Positions 1-8,477 of a DNA stretch of 39,164 nucleotides are shown here, one piece after another. The position numbers were made by a program, and so were the translations under genes. This DNA is from Deltaproteobacteria bacterium (GTDB taxonomy: Bacteria; Myxococcota_A; Polyangia; Nannocystales; Nannocystaceae), in the NCBI GenBank assembly GCA_947492135.1, contig CANLQR010000008.1, positions 1-39,164 of the forward strand. The letters run 5' to 3'. The notes under the pieces were generated by a model. It was not told the DNA's origin. It saw only the letters and a program-made list of their open reading frames with translations, and ran no database searches. Within the stretch, counting starts at the first letter, position 1. The number at the start of each line of letters is the position of its first letter.

Positions 1-2218
1 GTGGCGTCGGTCCGGCATCGAGGTTGAGTTCGAGCCCGTTGACCGTCGAATAGCCGATCCCCACTTGCAGCGAAGAGCCCACACCCAGCCCCTTGGCGTT
101 GGGCAGCTCGCGAGCACGAAGCCCGGGCGTGAGCAGCAGGGCCTTGCGCTTCTTCGTCCAGGCCGCGCCCTGGCCGGGACGCTGATCCACGGCAATCAGC
201 CAGCCCACTGCGGCCACGGCGATCTGTCCCTCCGCGCCCAGCAGCGACTCGAGCGCGGCGACGTCGACCGGCTCGGACAGCACAGCGTGATGGAGACGCG
301 CGAGCTCCGACGCGGCATCGAGGGCAACCGCGCGCTTGACCACGAGCAACGCGTCGGCCTTGCGGCCTGCGTCGACGAGCAACACCGCAAAGTTGCAAAG
401 ATCGCCGATGTCGGCCGAGGTCGTCGCGGGCGCGAGCAGGGTTTCGTAGCGGGCGAGCGCCCGATCGCGGCTGGCGGCATCGCCGGCCATTCGCCAGCGC
501 ACGGCGTCGACTCGGGCGAGTGCGCGCGTCCGCGCGGCGGCCCCGAACGACTCGGGCCACGCCTCGATCTGGGCCCCGATGCTGGGAAGCGGGGCCTTGT
601 CGTCGAACGTGAGTGCGAGCGCAAGCCGCGTCATCGCGGCGCGCATCGCCAGCGTCGCGTCCACGATCGGGGGCACCTGCGCCGCGGCTGCCGTGGCCGC
701 TCGTTGGTCCAAAGAGAACTGCGCCGCCGCGAGCATCACGTCGAAGGCGTAGCGACTCTCCGGGATCTTCCGCCGCAGCTCGAGCACACTGGGGAGCAAC
801 CCTCGAGCGGTGTTCATCATCGTCGCCGAGTCGCCCGCGCGCACGGCCGGAAGCATCTGTTCACCGAGTTTCAGCAAGAACACCAGGACCACGCCTTTGT
901 CGACGCCCAGCGCTGCGAGCTCGTCCGCGTCGCGGCGCACCGGCTCGAGCATCGGCAGGGCCTCCTGCAACAGCGCGTCCACACCCGCAGCCGCGGCCTT
1001 TGGCAGGACGACGTACGCAAGCTGCATGCAGCGCAACCCGATCGCAACCTCGAGATACTTCTGCTCGCGATGCTCGAGCTTGGTGCCAGCGGCATCGAGC
1101 AACTTGAAGGCCGCAGGAAAGTCGAGGGTGTCGTGAAGGAATGCATCGATCTCCCCGACGACTGCCCGCGCATCGCGGGGATGCTGCTTGCGGATCGCCG
1201 CAAAGGCCTCACGGGCGGCACGGTTGCGGCCGAGCTCGGCCAGCAACCCCGCGCGTTCGAGCTGCTGCTCGAGTCCACTGGCGGTCGCCAGCGCCAGCGC
1301 TCGGCTCGCCTGCTCCCGCTGCTTCTTGGTGTCCACGAGCTTCTTGGCAAACTCGGCCGATTTGGCGTCAGGCAGCGCTTGCGCGGCCGCCAGGGCCGCG
1401 TCACCGCACTCGAGGTCGAGGTCGACATAGCAAGCCGCAGCAAGTTCGCGATGGTGTGCGGCCGTGGCGAATCGTCCCCGCTTTTGCAGGGCGTGTCGGC
1501 GCAGCGCGACCGCGAGGCCAGGCTCCTGCGCCGAGGCGGCTGAAAGGCGCTCCATCACCTCGGGCAGAGCCGGATGATCCGGCGTCTCGCGCATCATCCG
1601 AGCAGCCATGCGTCGATGCAGCCGCGGCAGTCGGCTCAATGCATCGGTCAGCCAGGTGAGCATCTCGACCGCCCGAGCATCATCGACCGAACCGCCACCA
1701 TCGCTACGCGCGAGGCCTTGCGCGGCGAGCCCGAGCATCGAGCCGAACAGGCCCCGCTTGTCGAACATCTGCGGCAGGTCGAAGATCCCGTAGAGCTGGG
1801 CCAACGCCGCGATCGTGGTGGCGTCGGTGATGCCATCGGGATCGCCGCGCTCGAGCGCAAGGGCTGCGACCCCGAGCTCGAGGGCATGACCCATACGTTC
1901 GGACAACGTCATGCCCTCGGGTAGGCCGCGCCACTTGCCCAACAACCCCTGCAGCGCTGCAACGTCAGCCGGCGTGCGATCGAGTCCGTACTGCGTCACC
2001 GCCCAAGCGGGCAGCCCGTCGCGCAAGCCTGGGCCTGGACCCGGATCGAAGCGATCGGCGAGCAAGTGCAGGATCTCGCCGTCATCCGGCGCTGCCGGTT
2101 CGGCGGTCGTCTCATCGGTTTTCGGCGGTGTTGCGACGCCCTGTGGGCGACAGCCCACGCTGACCGAGGCCGCTGCAACGAGCCCCAAGATTCCACGACG
2201 CGCTGCACGATGACGCAT
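1..2218 (-). CDS. Large exported alpha-helical protein of unknown function, 3' end cut by window edge
   Basis: Reading the minus strand from the ATG at 2218 gives an uninterrupted frame of 739 codons to the left edge, so the gene is partial at its C-terminus. The N-terminus has a twin arginine (residues 7-8, ARRGILGL), a hydrophobic stretch and a cysteine at residue 23 (SVGC), so it may be a Sec or Tat exported lipoprotein, although the lipobox is weak. The remainder is Ala/Leu/Arg/Glu-rich and helical, with segments that look like degenerate TPR or helical repeats (for example LCNFAVLLVDAGRKADALLV), but I do not recognise a family. The last visible part turns more beta-like (SSLQVGIGYSTVNGLELNL). 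It is divergent from the crotonase gene with only 47 bp between starts. A TATGGT hexamer lies 8 nt before the ATG. Long opposite-strand open frames here are shadows. Sure of the gene, unsure of function. Confidence 0.8.
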   Translation of the reverse strand, partial: MRHRAARRGILGLVAAASVSVGCRPQGVATPPKTDETTAEPAAPDDGEILHLLADRFDPGPGPGLRDGLPAWAVTQYGLDRTPADVAALQGLLGKWRGLPEGMTLSERMGHALELGVAALALERGDPDGITDATTIAALAQLYGIFDLPQMFDKRGLFGSMLGLAAQGLARSDGGGSVDDARAVEMLTWLTDALSRLPRLHRRMAARMMRETPDHPALPEVMERLSAASAQEPGLAVALRRHALQKRGRFATAAHHRELAAACYVDLDLECGDAALAAAQALPDAKSAEFAKKLVDTKKQREQASRALALATASGLEQQLERAGLLAELGRNRAAREAFAAIRKQHPRDARAVVGEIDAFLHDTLDFPAAFKLLDAAGTKLEHREQKYLEVAIGLRCMQLAYVVLPKAAAAGVDALLQEALPMLEPVRRDADELAALGVDKGVVLVFLLKLGEQMLPAVRAGDSATMMNTARGLLPSVLELRRKIPESRYAFDVMLAAAQFSLDQRAATAAAAQVPPIVDATLAMRAAMTRLALALTFDDKAPLPSIGAQIEAWPESFGAAARTRALARVDAVRWRMAGDAASRDRALARYETLLAPATTSADIGDLCNFAVLLVDAGRKADALLVVKRAVALDAASELARLHHAVLSEPVDVAALESLLGAEGQIAVAAVGWLIAVDQRPGQGAAWTKKRKALLLTPGLRARELPNAKGLGVGSSLQVGIGYSTVNGLELNLDAGPTP

Positions 2219-2265
2219 GAACCGGCACCATACCGAAACCCTGCGGTGACTGCTACAACGCGGGC
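2219..2265. promoter_or_regulatory. 47-bp divergent promoter region
   Basis: This is the whole spacer between two divergent start codons. On the plus strand TACAAC (2254-2259) ends 6 nt before the crotonase ATG. On the minus strand TATGGT (2232-2227) ends 8 nt before the other ATG. No good -35 elements or Shine-Dalgarno sites are visible. Both mRNAs would be leaderless or nearly so, and the two promoters would have to overlap (inference). Confidence 0.4.
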
Positions 2266-3108
2266 ATGGCCGTTGCCGACCGCGTCGTGATCTCCATCGA
2301 TGACCATGTCGCACACGTGCGACTCAACCGAGCCGACAAGCGCAACGGGCTCGACCTCCCACAGATCGACGCGATCATCGCCGCCGGGGTCCAGCTCGCG
2401 AGCGACTCCAGTGTCCGCGCGGTCGTGCTGTCGGGTGAGGGCCCGTCCTTTTGCGCCGGCCTCGATTGGGCGGCGTTCATGAGCGCCGGCATGCAGACTG
2501 CGTCCCGTCTGCTCGAGCGTGACGCGAGCAGCCCTGCCAATCTCGCCCAGCGCGTGGCCTGGATCTGGTCCGAGCTGCCTGTGCCGGTGATCGCGGCGAT
2601 TCGCGGTGCGGCCTACGGCGGTGGCCTGCAGCTCGCGCTCGCCTGTGATCTGCGCTTGGTGGCTCCCGACGCGCGGCTGTCGGTCATGGAGATCCGCTAT
2701 GGCCTGATCCCGGACATGACCGCGAGCCGAACCTTGCTGCGGCTGGTCCGCGACGATCTCGCGCGCGAGCTGATCTATACCGGTCGGATCGTCGACGCCC
2801 ACGAGGCCGTGCAGCTCGGGCTCGCGACGCGGGTGTGCGACGATCCGGTGGCCGCGGCCCTGGCTACCGCCAAGCAGATCGCGGCAGCATCACCGTCGGC
2901 GATTCGCGCCGGCAAGCAGCTCTGTCTCGAGGTCGCCGATCTCGAGCTCGCGGCCGCGCTGGCCCGCGAGACCGAGCTACAGCTGCCGCTGCTCGGAAGC
3001 CCGGAGCAGCTCGAGGCGGTGCAAGCCACGATGCTGCGCCGCGAGCCGGTGTTCGCCGATCCCCCGATTCAGAAGCGACCACGCATGCCGAGCGACGGCA
3101 CGACGTAG
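2266..3108 (+). CDS. Crotonase / enoyl-CoA hydratase family protein
   Basis: A 280-residue crotonase-fold enzyme acting on an acyl-CoA thioester in the cytoplasm. The oxyanion-hole motifs are FCAGLD at 62-67 and GAAYGGGLQLALACD at 114-128, followed by MEIRYGLIPD at 141-150. Compared with mitochondrial enoyl-CoA hydratase, the first catalytic glutamate position (the E of GGGCEL) is Gln122, while the second is kept as Glu142. The same Gln is, as I recall, typical of a bacterial subgroup annotated loosely as enoyl-CoA hydratase, so true hydratase activity is not certain; isomerase or another crotonase reaction is possible. Length is normal for the family. It appears monocistronic. Its last 40 bases also encode the C-terminus of the convergent outer-membrane receptor. 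A -10-like TACAAC sits 6 nt upstream of the ATG, with no Shine-Dalgarno. Confidence 0.9.
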   Translation: MAVADRVVISIDDHVAHVRLNRADKRNGLDLPQIDAIIAAGVQLASDSSVRAVVLSGEGPSFCAGLDWAAFMSAGMQTASRLLERDASSPANLAQRVAWIWSELPVPVIAAIRGAAYGGGLQLALACDLRLVAPDARLSVMEIRYGLIPDMTASRTLLRLVRDDLARELIYTGRIVDAHEAVQLGLATRVCDDPVAAALATAKQIAAASPSAIRAGKQLCLEVADLELAAALARETELQLPLLGSPEQLEAVQATMLRREPVFADPPIQKRPRMPSDGTT

Positions 3109-5546
3109 CGAAACCCCTGCGGGGTACACGACGCGATCCCCTTGTTCGGATCCACCGCGGTAACCAGTGCGGCCTTGCTCACCAGCCCGCCGCGGGGATC
3201 GGCGCCGCCGATGAGGTCTTGTCCCGCAGTGCACTGGAAGATCTCGCGCGAGTACGTCGAATTCGCGACGTCGAGGAACAGGTCGAACTGATAGTTCGGG
3301 TAGCGCCAGTTTCGCTCGACGCGGAGGTCGAGCTGAAAGAACGCCGGTAATCGAGCATTGTTGCGATTGCTCCCCAGTGCGTCGAGCATGCTCTGTTCGT
3401 CGTGGGGCGCCGTCCACGGTCGGCCGGTGTGGTAGTGAACGCGTCCGCCCACGTTCCACTTGTGGCTGATGCGATAGCCCAGCACGACGTTGAGGATGTG
3501 CCGCTGATCCCAATTCGACGGGGCGTGGCCGCCGACGTTGAAGTCGCGGGTCGACCGCGACAGGGTGTACGCCGCCCAGCCGAACACGCGGAGCTCGGGA
3601 TCGAGTCGCAGCATGGTCTCGAGACCGTAGGCCCAGCCCGTCACCTGCGTGATCACGTCCTCGAGCTCGTCGAGTGGCTGCTCGTCGGCCGCCTCACCGA
3701 GTTCATAGTCCTGGAGGTTGGTGAGCCGGCCAAGGTAGGCGTCTTGGACCAGGTTGAGCCGATTGCGGATCACCTGGAATTCGTAGCCGACCGAGCCCTG
3801 GGTGTTGCGTTGCAGGCCGCGTTCGAACCCAAAAGACTCGAGCCCGGGGATCGGGATCGGGAAGCTCGGCGGCTGGTGATAGAGCCCGAACGCCTGGCGC
3901 AGCACCCATCGCGGCGCCACGCGTTCGCGCAGGGTGATCCGCGGATCGACCCCGATCGCGTGCGTGACGGTGCTGGCGCTGGGCAGGTAGGGGCTCGCAC
4001 CGACCTGGGTGTAGGCGTCGACCCGCACGCCGGGCCGGGCTTCGAACCCCGCTCTGCGGTAGAGCACCTCGAAATAGCCCGCGGTGGCCGACACGAGCCG
4101 ATCACTGAGCAACAGCGCGACATCTTCGACGCTGATGTCTCCGAGGTCGGTGAGCTTGTTGGCCAGCCGAAAGACCTGAAACTCCTGATCGAGGCCGACG
4201 CCGATCGTGACCCGATCGTTCACGGGCAAGCGCAGGTCGATCCGCGGAGCGATGCGCCACTCGTTGGTCTTGTACTGATCGATCCCAGCCTGGTCGACGC
4301 CCAGGACGACCGCGTAGATCGCCGAGCCCTCGCGTCGCAGCCGGTGACGCACGCGGAGATCGATGCGGTGAAACAAGAATCGGACATAGGGATTGGGGAC
4401 CACGCGCTCGTTGGTCACCGCATCCTTGTACGGCTTGGGGCCGACCTGATCGAAGCTGCCGAACGCGAAGGCGGTAAAGTCAGCGCGGTTGTTGATCGCG
4501 TGGTCGAAGCGCGCCTGGTAGTCCCAGTATTGGATCCGCACCGCCGCCTGGGCCAGCGAGAGCAGTGCGCCGGTGTAGCTGTAGCGGCCTGCAAACGTGA
4601 GCGCGCCCTTACCGGGGCCGCGCTTGCAGTCGAGCTTGCTCTTGCGCTTGGACTTGCACCCAACGAGATAGCTGCGGTTGATCGGAATCTCGAGCAAGCC
4701 GCCGGCGTCGGTGAAGCGCAGATCGACGTCGCCGTGCACGCGATCGCGCCGGGCCGGCCGCGTGCGTGCCTCGATGATTCCGCTGGAGTAGCGACCCAAG
4801 CGCACCGGTGCACCGCCCGGATAAAAATCGACGGCGTCGATGAAATACGGATGGATGATCGAGGGCCCGAGTGCGACGTGAAACAGGATCGGAACCCGCG
4901 ATCCATCCATGTAGTAGCCGGTGTTGCCCGGCGCGGCGCCGCGAACCACCACGTAGGGTAAGAAGCCCGCGAGCTGCGACACCCCAGGGAGGCTGCCGAT
5001 CACGCGCAGGGGATCGCCGCGAGTGCCCGCGACCTCGCGGATCTCGGCCTCGCGCAGCGTCGTCGACGAAAGCGCCACCTCGCGACGCTGGCGCACCACC
5101 GTCCGATAGCGCTTGCCGTCGATGCTCGGCACGAGTCGGTACTCGAATTCGAGCTGCTGGTTTTTCGCCAGCGTCACCCGGGTCTCGAGGTCCTCGTAGC
5201 CAACCGCACGGATGACGAAGCGATGGGTGCCGGGGCCGAGCTCGAGATCGAAGCTGCCGTCCTCGCTGGCGGTGACGGCCTCGCGTCCATCGAGGGGCAC
5301 GATCCGGGCACCGGAAATGGGCTCGCGCTCGCCGAAGGTGAGCACGCGACCACGCACGCGACCACGCGCGACCTTGGGCTTGGGCCTGGGCTTGGACTGG
5401 ACGGCCGGGGTCGAGGGCTTGGCGTGGGCCTCGGGCGTTGCGGTGGTCGAGTCGGTCCACGGCGCCGACTCCGGTGCATTCAACGGCCGGCTCGCAGCTC
5501 CGGGTGCGGTCACCCAGACGCACACCAACATCGCGGGCAACAGCAC
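3069..5546 (-). CDS. TonB-dependent-receptor-like outer-membrane protein with N-terminal carboxypeptidase-regulatory-like domain
   Basis: About 825 residues. The open frame extends upstream to 5774, but that part overlaps the neighbouring gene and reads as an AQARV repeat, so I place the start at the GTG at 5546, which gives a clean signal peptide (MLLPAMLVCVWVTAPGAAS); ATG 5531 is an alternative. After a Pro/Lys-rich linker comes a beta-sandwich of the CarboxypepD_reg type (GRVLTFGEREPISGARI ... VIRAVGYEDLETRV), then a plug-like region (DPLRVIGSLPGV, VVVRGAAPGNTGYYMDG, DAVDFYPGGAPVRLGRYSSG), then a long beta-barrel ending in Arg-Phe, the usual C-terminal aromatic of outer-membrane barrels. 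The likely role is uptake or binding of a large ligand at the outer membrane; the ligand is unknown. It lies 40 bp downstream of the small membrane protein gene, probably in one operon. Its 3' end overlaps the crotonase gene by 40 nt on the opposite strand. Confidence 0.85.
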   Translation of the reverse strand: MLLPAMLVCVWVTAPGAASRPLNAPESAPWTDSTTATPEAHAKPSTPAVQSKPRPKPKVARGRVRGRVLTFGEREPISGARIVPLDGREAVTASEDGSFDLELGPGTHRFVIRAVGYEDLETRVTLAKNQQLEFEYRLVPSIDGKRYRTVVRQRREVALSSTTLREAEIREVAGTRGDPLRVIGSLPGVSQLAGFLPYVVVRGAAPGNTGYYMDGSRVPILFHVALGPSIIHPYFIDAVDFYPGGAPVRLGRYSSGIIEARTRPARRDRVHGDVDLRFTDAGGLLEIPINRSYLVGCKSKRKSKLDCKRGPGKGALTFAGRYSYTGALLSLAQAAVRIQYWDYQARFDHAINNRADFTAFAFGSFDQVGPKPYKDAVTNERVVPNPYVRFLFHRIDLRVRHRLRREGSAIYAVVLGVDQAGIDQYKTNEWRIAPRIDLRLPVNDRVTIGVGLDQEFQVFRLANKLTDLGDISVEDVALLLSDRLVSATAGYFEVLYRRAGFEARPGVRVDAYTQVGASPYLPSASTVTHAIGVDPRITLRERVAPRWVLRQAFGLYHQPPSFPIPIPGLESFGFERGLQRNTQGSVGYEFQVIRNRLNLVQDAYLGRLTNLQDYELGEAADEQPLDELEDVITQVTGWAYGLETMLRLDPELRVFGWAAYTLSRSTRDFNVGGHAPSNWDQRHILNVVLGYRISHKWNVGGRVHYHTGRPWTAPHDEQSMLDALGSNRNNARLPAFFQLDLRVERNWRYPNYQFDLFLDVANSTYSREIFQCTAGQDLIGGADPRGGLVSKAALVTAVDPNKGIASCTPQGFRYVVPSLGMRGRF

Positions 5547-5586
5547 TCGCGCGCAGCATACCGCGGCTCGCCAGCCACTCGGCGGC

Positions 5587-6081
5587 TCACTGCGGGGGTG
5601 AATCAGAGGTGGACGAGGCGCGTGGCAGGCGTCCCGATCGCGGCACCGAGGTCCGCGCTGGGACCACGCGCTCGTCGACTGCGCGCGAGCCTGAGCCGCG
5701 CGCGCCTGAGCCACCCGAGCCTGAGCCACCCGAGCCTGAGCCACCCGAGCCTGAGCCGCGCGCGCCTGAGCCACCCGAGCCCGAACCGCCCGAACCGCCC
5801 GAGGCAGGCCCTCCCGAACCGGACCCGCCCGCGGGCGCGTCCGACCCTGGTGTTCTCGTCGGCGCCTCGATGTACTCGCCGAGCATGCGATCGGTCGCGT
5901 CTTGCAGCACCGGCGACACCGTCTGCCGCGTCGAGTCGAGCAGCTCGCGTGCCTCCGGCGTGCCGCCGATGCGATCGGCGTGCTCGGCGAACGTCCGCTG
6001 ACCCAGGGGCACGCGGAACGAGCACCACACGACCGCGGCGATCAAGACCGACCCGACCAGGCCTCGCAGGAGACGAATCAC
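5587..6081 (-). CDS. Small single-pass membrane protein with Gly/Ser repeat tail
   Basis: 164 residues from a GTG start at 6081. The N-terminus (MIRLLRGLVGSVLIAAVVWCSF) is a short basic segment plus one membrane helix or uncleaved signal. Residues about 30-70 are a helical, charged domain (FAEHADRIGGTPEARELLDS). The rest is low complexity, built from pentapeptides GSGSG and GSGAR that come from a 15-bp tandem repeat, ending in a basic Ser/Arg-rich tail. It is 40 bp upstream of the receptor gene on the same strand, so a joint role at the envelope is plausible: a membrane-anchored periplasmic protein with a flexible linker (inference). I preferred this frame over two others that are also open through the repeat because it has a membrane helix and sits in the operon. 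No family recognised. Confidence 0.6.
   Translation of the reverse strand: MIRLLRGLVGSVLIAAVVWCSFRVPLGQRTFAEHADRIGGTPEARELLDSTRQTVSPVLQDATDRMLGEYIEAPTRTPGSDAPAGGSGSGGPASGGSGGSGSGGSGARGSGSGGSGSGGSGSGGSGARGSGSRAVDERVVPARTSVPRSGRLPRASSTSDSPPQ
5690..5794. repeat. Seven tandem copies of a 15-bp unit
   Basis: Units of 15 bp run without gaps: 5690-5704, 5705-5719, 5720-5734, 5735-5749, 5750-5764, 5765-5779, 5780-5794. Units 2, 3, 4 and 6 are identical (CCTGAGCCACCCGAG), units 1 and 5 are an identical variant (CCTGAGCCGCGCGCG), and unit 7 is diverged. The unit length is a multiple of three, so all reading frames stay open and copy number can change without a frameshift. Confidence 0.9.
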
Positions 6082-6089
6082 TGTAGGGC

Positions 6090-6119
6090 ATTGTCCGTCC
6101 CACTCGCACCAGGCAGCAA
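6090..6119 (-). promoter_or_regulatory. Candidate promoter of the membrane protein / receptor operon
   Basis: Reading the minus strand, TTGCTG (6119-6114) and GACAAT (6095-6090) are 18 nt apart, and the second ends 8 nt before the GTG start at 6081. This fits a sigma-70-like promoter with a nearly leaderless transcript. The rest of the 6082-6237 spacer shows no gene or clear hairpin. Confidence 0.4.
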
Positions 6120-6237
6120 GTTTCGCGCACGCTAGCGCCTGCGCGCAGGTTCAGTGCCGAGCGCCTAGTCGATCGCAACGAACATCAAAGCAGTGAACCC
6201 CGTCGTTCGAGCATTCAACGCCGGTGCCGCTCCCACG

Positions 6238-8313
6238 TCAGCCCGGCATGACGCCTGGCTCCGAGGCCTCGACCGACCACTGGAAGTCGTCGAGCAGCAC
6301 CAGCGAGTCCCACACCTGGTCGCTGGTGTCCCAGATGACGAGGCGCAGCGTCATCACCTCGCCTGGAGTGACGTTGCCGTTGACCGTCAACCACCCGGTA
6401 CCACCACCTGCAGCACCGTTGTACCCGCAGGCATTGGCGACGGTGTTGAATCCCGTCCCGGCGAGCTCGTTGTTGGCGACACAGCCGTTGTAGGGGACCG
6501 GCGCAGCGCACTGGCTGATCTGGCCATTGGCGCACTGCGTGAACAGGCCGGGAGCCGCCTGCAGGATGTTCACGCCGACCGGCCAAAGTGTCGCGCCGTC
6601 GTCGTACACCGCGATGTTGCCGTCGGCGGGGTTGGTGTTGTTGGTCGAGTCGACCAGCGCCACGAAGAAGTCGTTGAACGCCGTGCACACATACTCGGGG
6701 TACTCCGCCGAGAAGAAGTAGAACCGCATCGAGAACGACAGGGCGTTGGTCGGCACCCGCACCTGCAGATTCAGCATCACGGGATTCTGCGCGGTGTTTC
6801 CCAGTGGCACCGGGCAACCCGGTACGTTGGGGAGCGCGTTGCCGTTGGCGGCGAACCAGTCGGCCGGAAAGGCACTGCTGGTCCCGGTCGACGTGCCGTT
6901 CTGGAACGCGGCGAACGGCGGATTGACGTCGTTGCTGTCCGCCGCGTTGCCGCTCGAGAGCACCGCGATGCTGCTACCGAGCTCGGGGACGATGACGTTG
7001 CCGAACCCCGGCCGAATGGCTCGGGAGTTCGTGGCGGGAACGCCGGCTCCGTTGGCGAGGAACAGCCCGGCACTGAGCACACCCCAGTTGCGATCCGCAG
7101 GGTCGGGCGGATTGAGCGTCGTGAACTGGCAAAGATCGACGGCTCGCGCGTAGTCGTTGGGATCGTTCGAGTTGCTCGCGAGGCCCGCGTCGCACCCGGG
7201 CAGCACGTTGTCGATGTTGCCGTCGCAGTCGTCGTCGACCACGTTGCCGCCGAACTCGAACGCGCCAGGATTGACCAGCGCGGGCGACAGGCAGCCAACC
7301 CCGACGTCGTCGCAACAGTCGCCACCGCACTGCGTCCAGCCGTCGGCGTCGAGGTCGGGATCCTCGTCGACGTCGCCGTCGCAGTTTTCGTCCTGGCCGC
7401 TGGCGCACACCTCGAGGCCGGGCAGCACCTGGCCGATGCACGGCCCGAGCACCGTGCCATCACCGTTGCAGGTCTGGGTGCCGGCGACGCACACGCCGAT
7501 GTCTTGGGTGCCGGCGGGGCCGGCATAGCACTCGTAGACCTGGTTGGGCGCGCACACGCACACGCCGTTGATCTCGCAGCCATCGTTCGCGGCCCCGTTG
7601 CAGTCCTCGAAGCCGTTGGCGCAGTTGCCGTCGGGGACCGTGCAGATGCCGTCGACGCACTCACCGGTCGCATTGTCCGGCTCGCAAGGCGAGTCGCAGC
7701 CGCCGCAGTTGGGCTCGTCGATGAGGATGTCGACGCATTGCTCGGTACAACACGCCAGGCCTTTCTGGCAGCCCTGTTGCTTGTTACAGCCCGGAACGCA
7801 GGTGCCTGCGTCGCAGACCGAGCCGAGCGGACACTCGACATCCTCGAGGCATCCGACGCACATGTTGGTCGCGAGTTCGCAGCTCAGATCGCCACCGCAG
7901 TCGTCATCGGCGATGCAGCCGGGGATGCATGCGTTGGTCGCGGGGTCGCAGTAGTTGCCTTCGGCGCAGGGGTCGTCCGCCACGGTGCAGTCGACACACT
8001 CGCCAGTGTCGGTGTTGCACACCGCACCACCGGGATCGCCCGCGCAATCGTCGTTGCTCGTGCAGCCCGGCGTGCCGGTCTCGGCAGCCGTGGTGTCCGA
8101 GGGTCCGGACTCGCCACTGCTACCGGTGTTGCTCACGCTGCCGACGGTCGGATCGGTGGTCGTGTCCGCGTTGCCGGTCGTCGAGGCGCCCGTGAGACCG
8201 ATGCCCGAGGAACCGCCGTCGTTGCTGCCAACCGTCTCGCCGTTTGCGGAGCCGCCATTGCAAGCAGCCAGCGTAGCGACCGCACTGATCGACAACATTG
8301 CGAAGCGGTTCAT
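6238..8313 (-). CDS. Cys-rich lipoprotein with MopE-like and choice-of-anchor L-type domains
   Basis: 691 residues from the ATG at 8313, chosen because it gives a signal peptide ending in the lipobox LAAC (Cys18). A long Ser/Thr/Gly/Asp linker follows. Next is a Cys-rich region of repeated short CxxDDxC / CxxGxC units, then aspartate-rich MopE-like segments (ENCDGDVDEDPDLDADGW, later DDDCDGNIDN) of the kind that bind calcium or other metals. The C-terminal third reads like the choice-of-anchor L domain: LGSSIAVLSSGNAAD, FNDFFVALVDS, GWLTVNGNVTPGEVMTLRL and the terminal DSLVLLDDFQW. It is therefore a surface or outer-membrane lipoprotein of a type common in myxobacteria; binding partner unknown. 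It is transcribed alone, divergently from the OPT transporter, from a promoter with well-spaced -35 and -10 boxes. Confidence 0.8.
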   Translation of the reverse strand: MNRFAMLSISAVATLAACNGGSANGETVGSNDGGSSGIGLTGASTTGNADTTTDPTVGSVSNTGSSGESGPSDTTAAETGTPGCTSNDDCAGDPGGAVCNTDTGECVDCTVADDPCAEGNYCDPATNACIPGCIADDDCGGDLSCELATNMCVGCLEDVECPLGSVCDAGTCVPGCNKQQGCQKGLACCTEQCVDILIDEPNCGGCDSPCEPDNATGECVDGICTVPDGNCANGFEDCNGAANDGCEINGVCVCAPNQVYECYAGPAGTQDIGVCVAGTQTCNGDGTVLGPCIGQVLPGLEVCASGQDENCDGDVDEDPDLDADGWTQCGGDCCDDVGVGCLSPALVNPGAFEFGGNVVDDDCDGNIDNVLPGCDAGLASNSNDPNDYARAVDLCQFTTLNPPDPADRNWGVLSAGLFLANGAGVPATNSRAIRPGFGNVIVPELGSSIAVLSSGNAADSNDVNPPFAAFQNGTSTGTSSAFPADWFAANGNALPNVPGCPVPLGNTAQNPVMLNLQVRVPTNALSFSMRFYFFSAEYPEYVCTAFNDFFVALVDSTNNTNPADGNIAVYDDGATLWPVGVNILQAAPGLFTQCANGQISQCAAPVPYNGCVANNELAGTGFNTVANACGYNGAAGGGTGWLTVNGNVTPGEVMTLRLVIWDTSDQVWDSLVLLDDFQWSVEASEPGVMPG

Positions 8314-8320
8314 GGCGTCG

Positions 8321-8349
8321 AGCATATTGCCGCGCCCGATCGCCTCCAA
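8321..8349 (-). promoter_or_regulatory. Promoter of the Cys-rich lipoprotein gene
   Basis: On the minus strand TTGGAG (8349-8344), a 17-nt spacer, then TATGCT (8326-8321), ending 7 nt before the ATG at 8313. This is the best-looking sigma-70-type promoter in the window and predicts transcription starting at or within a base or two of the start codon. Confidence 0.5.
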
Positions 8350-8438
8350 GGGCTATTCGCCCCCAGCGCAGCGTTTGTGCCGAGTTTGGGTGACATGGGC
8401 CTACCTTTAGGAGGCTCAAGGAAGACCGCCGCGCGGCT

Positions 8439-8467
8439 TTGGTCCCCAGGCAAAAGCCCGTTACCAT
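8439..8467 (+). promoter_or_regulatory. Candidate promoter of the OPT transporter gene
   Basis: TTGGTC (8439-8444) and TACCAT (8462-8467) are separated by exactly 17 nt, and the -10 element ends 10 nt before the ATG at 8478. No Shine-Dalgarno is seen in the short leader. Confidence 0.4.
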
Positions 8468-8477
8468 CGCGCCGCGC

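Noticed and set aside
65-1543. 492-codon plus-strand open frame
   Set aside because: Arg/His-rich shadow of the minus-strand gene, which is open without a stop over the whole region and reads as a normal protein.
3402-4961. 519-codon plus-strand open frame
   Set aside because: Antisense of the receptor gene, whose barrel, plug and terminal Phe are recognisable.
5690-5794. CRISPR-like array
   Set aside because: Units are directly adjacent, 15 bp long and without spacers, inside a coding gene.
5438-6001. Pro/Glu repeat protein on the plus strand
   Set aside because: Open only because the 15-bp repeat keeps all frames open; no ribosome site, and the flanks are Arg/Ser shadow sequence.
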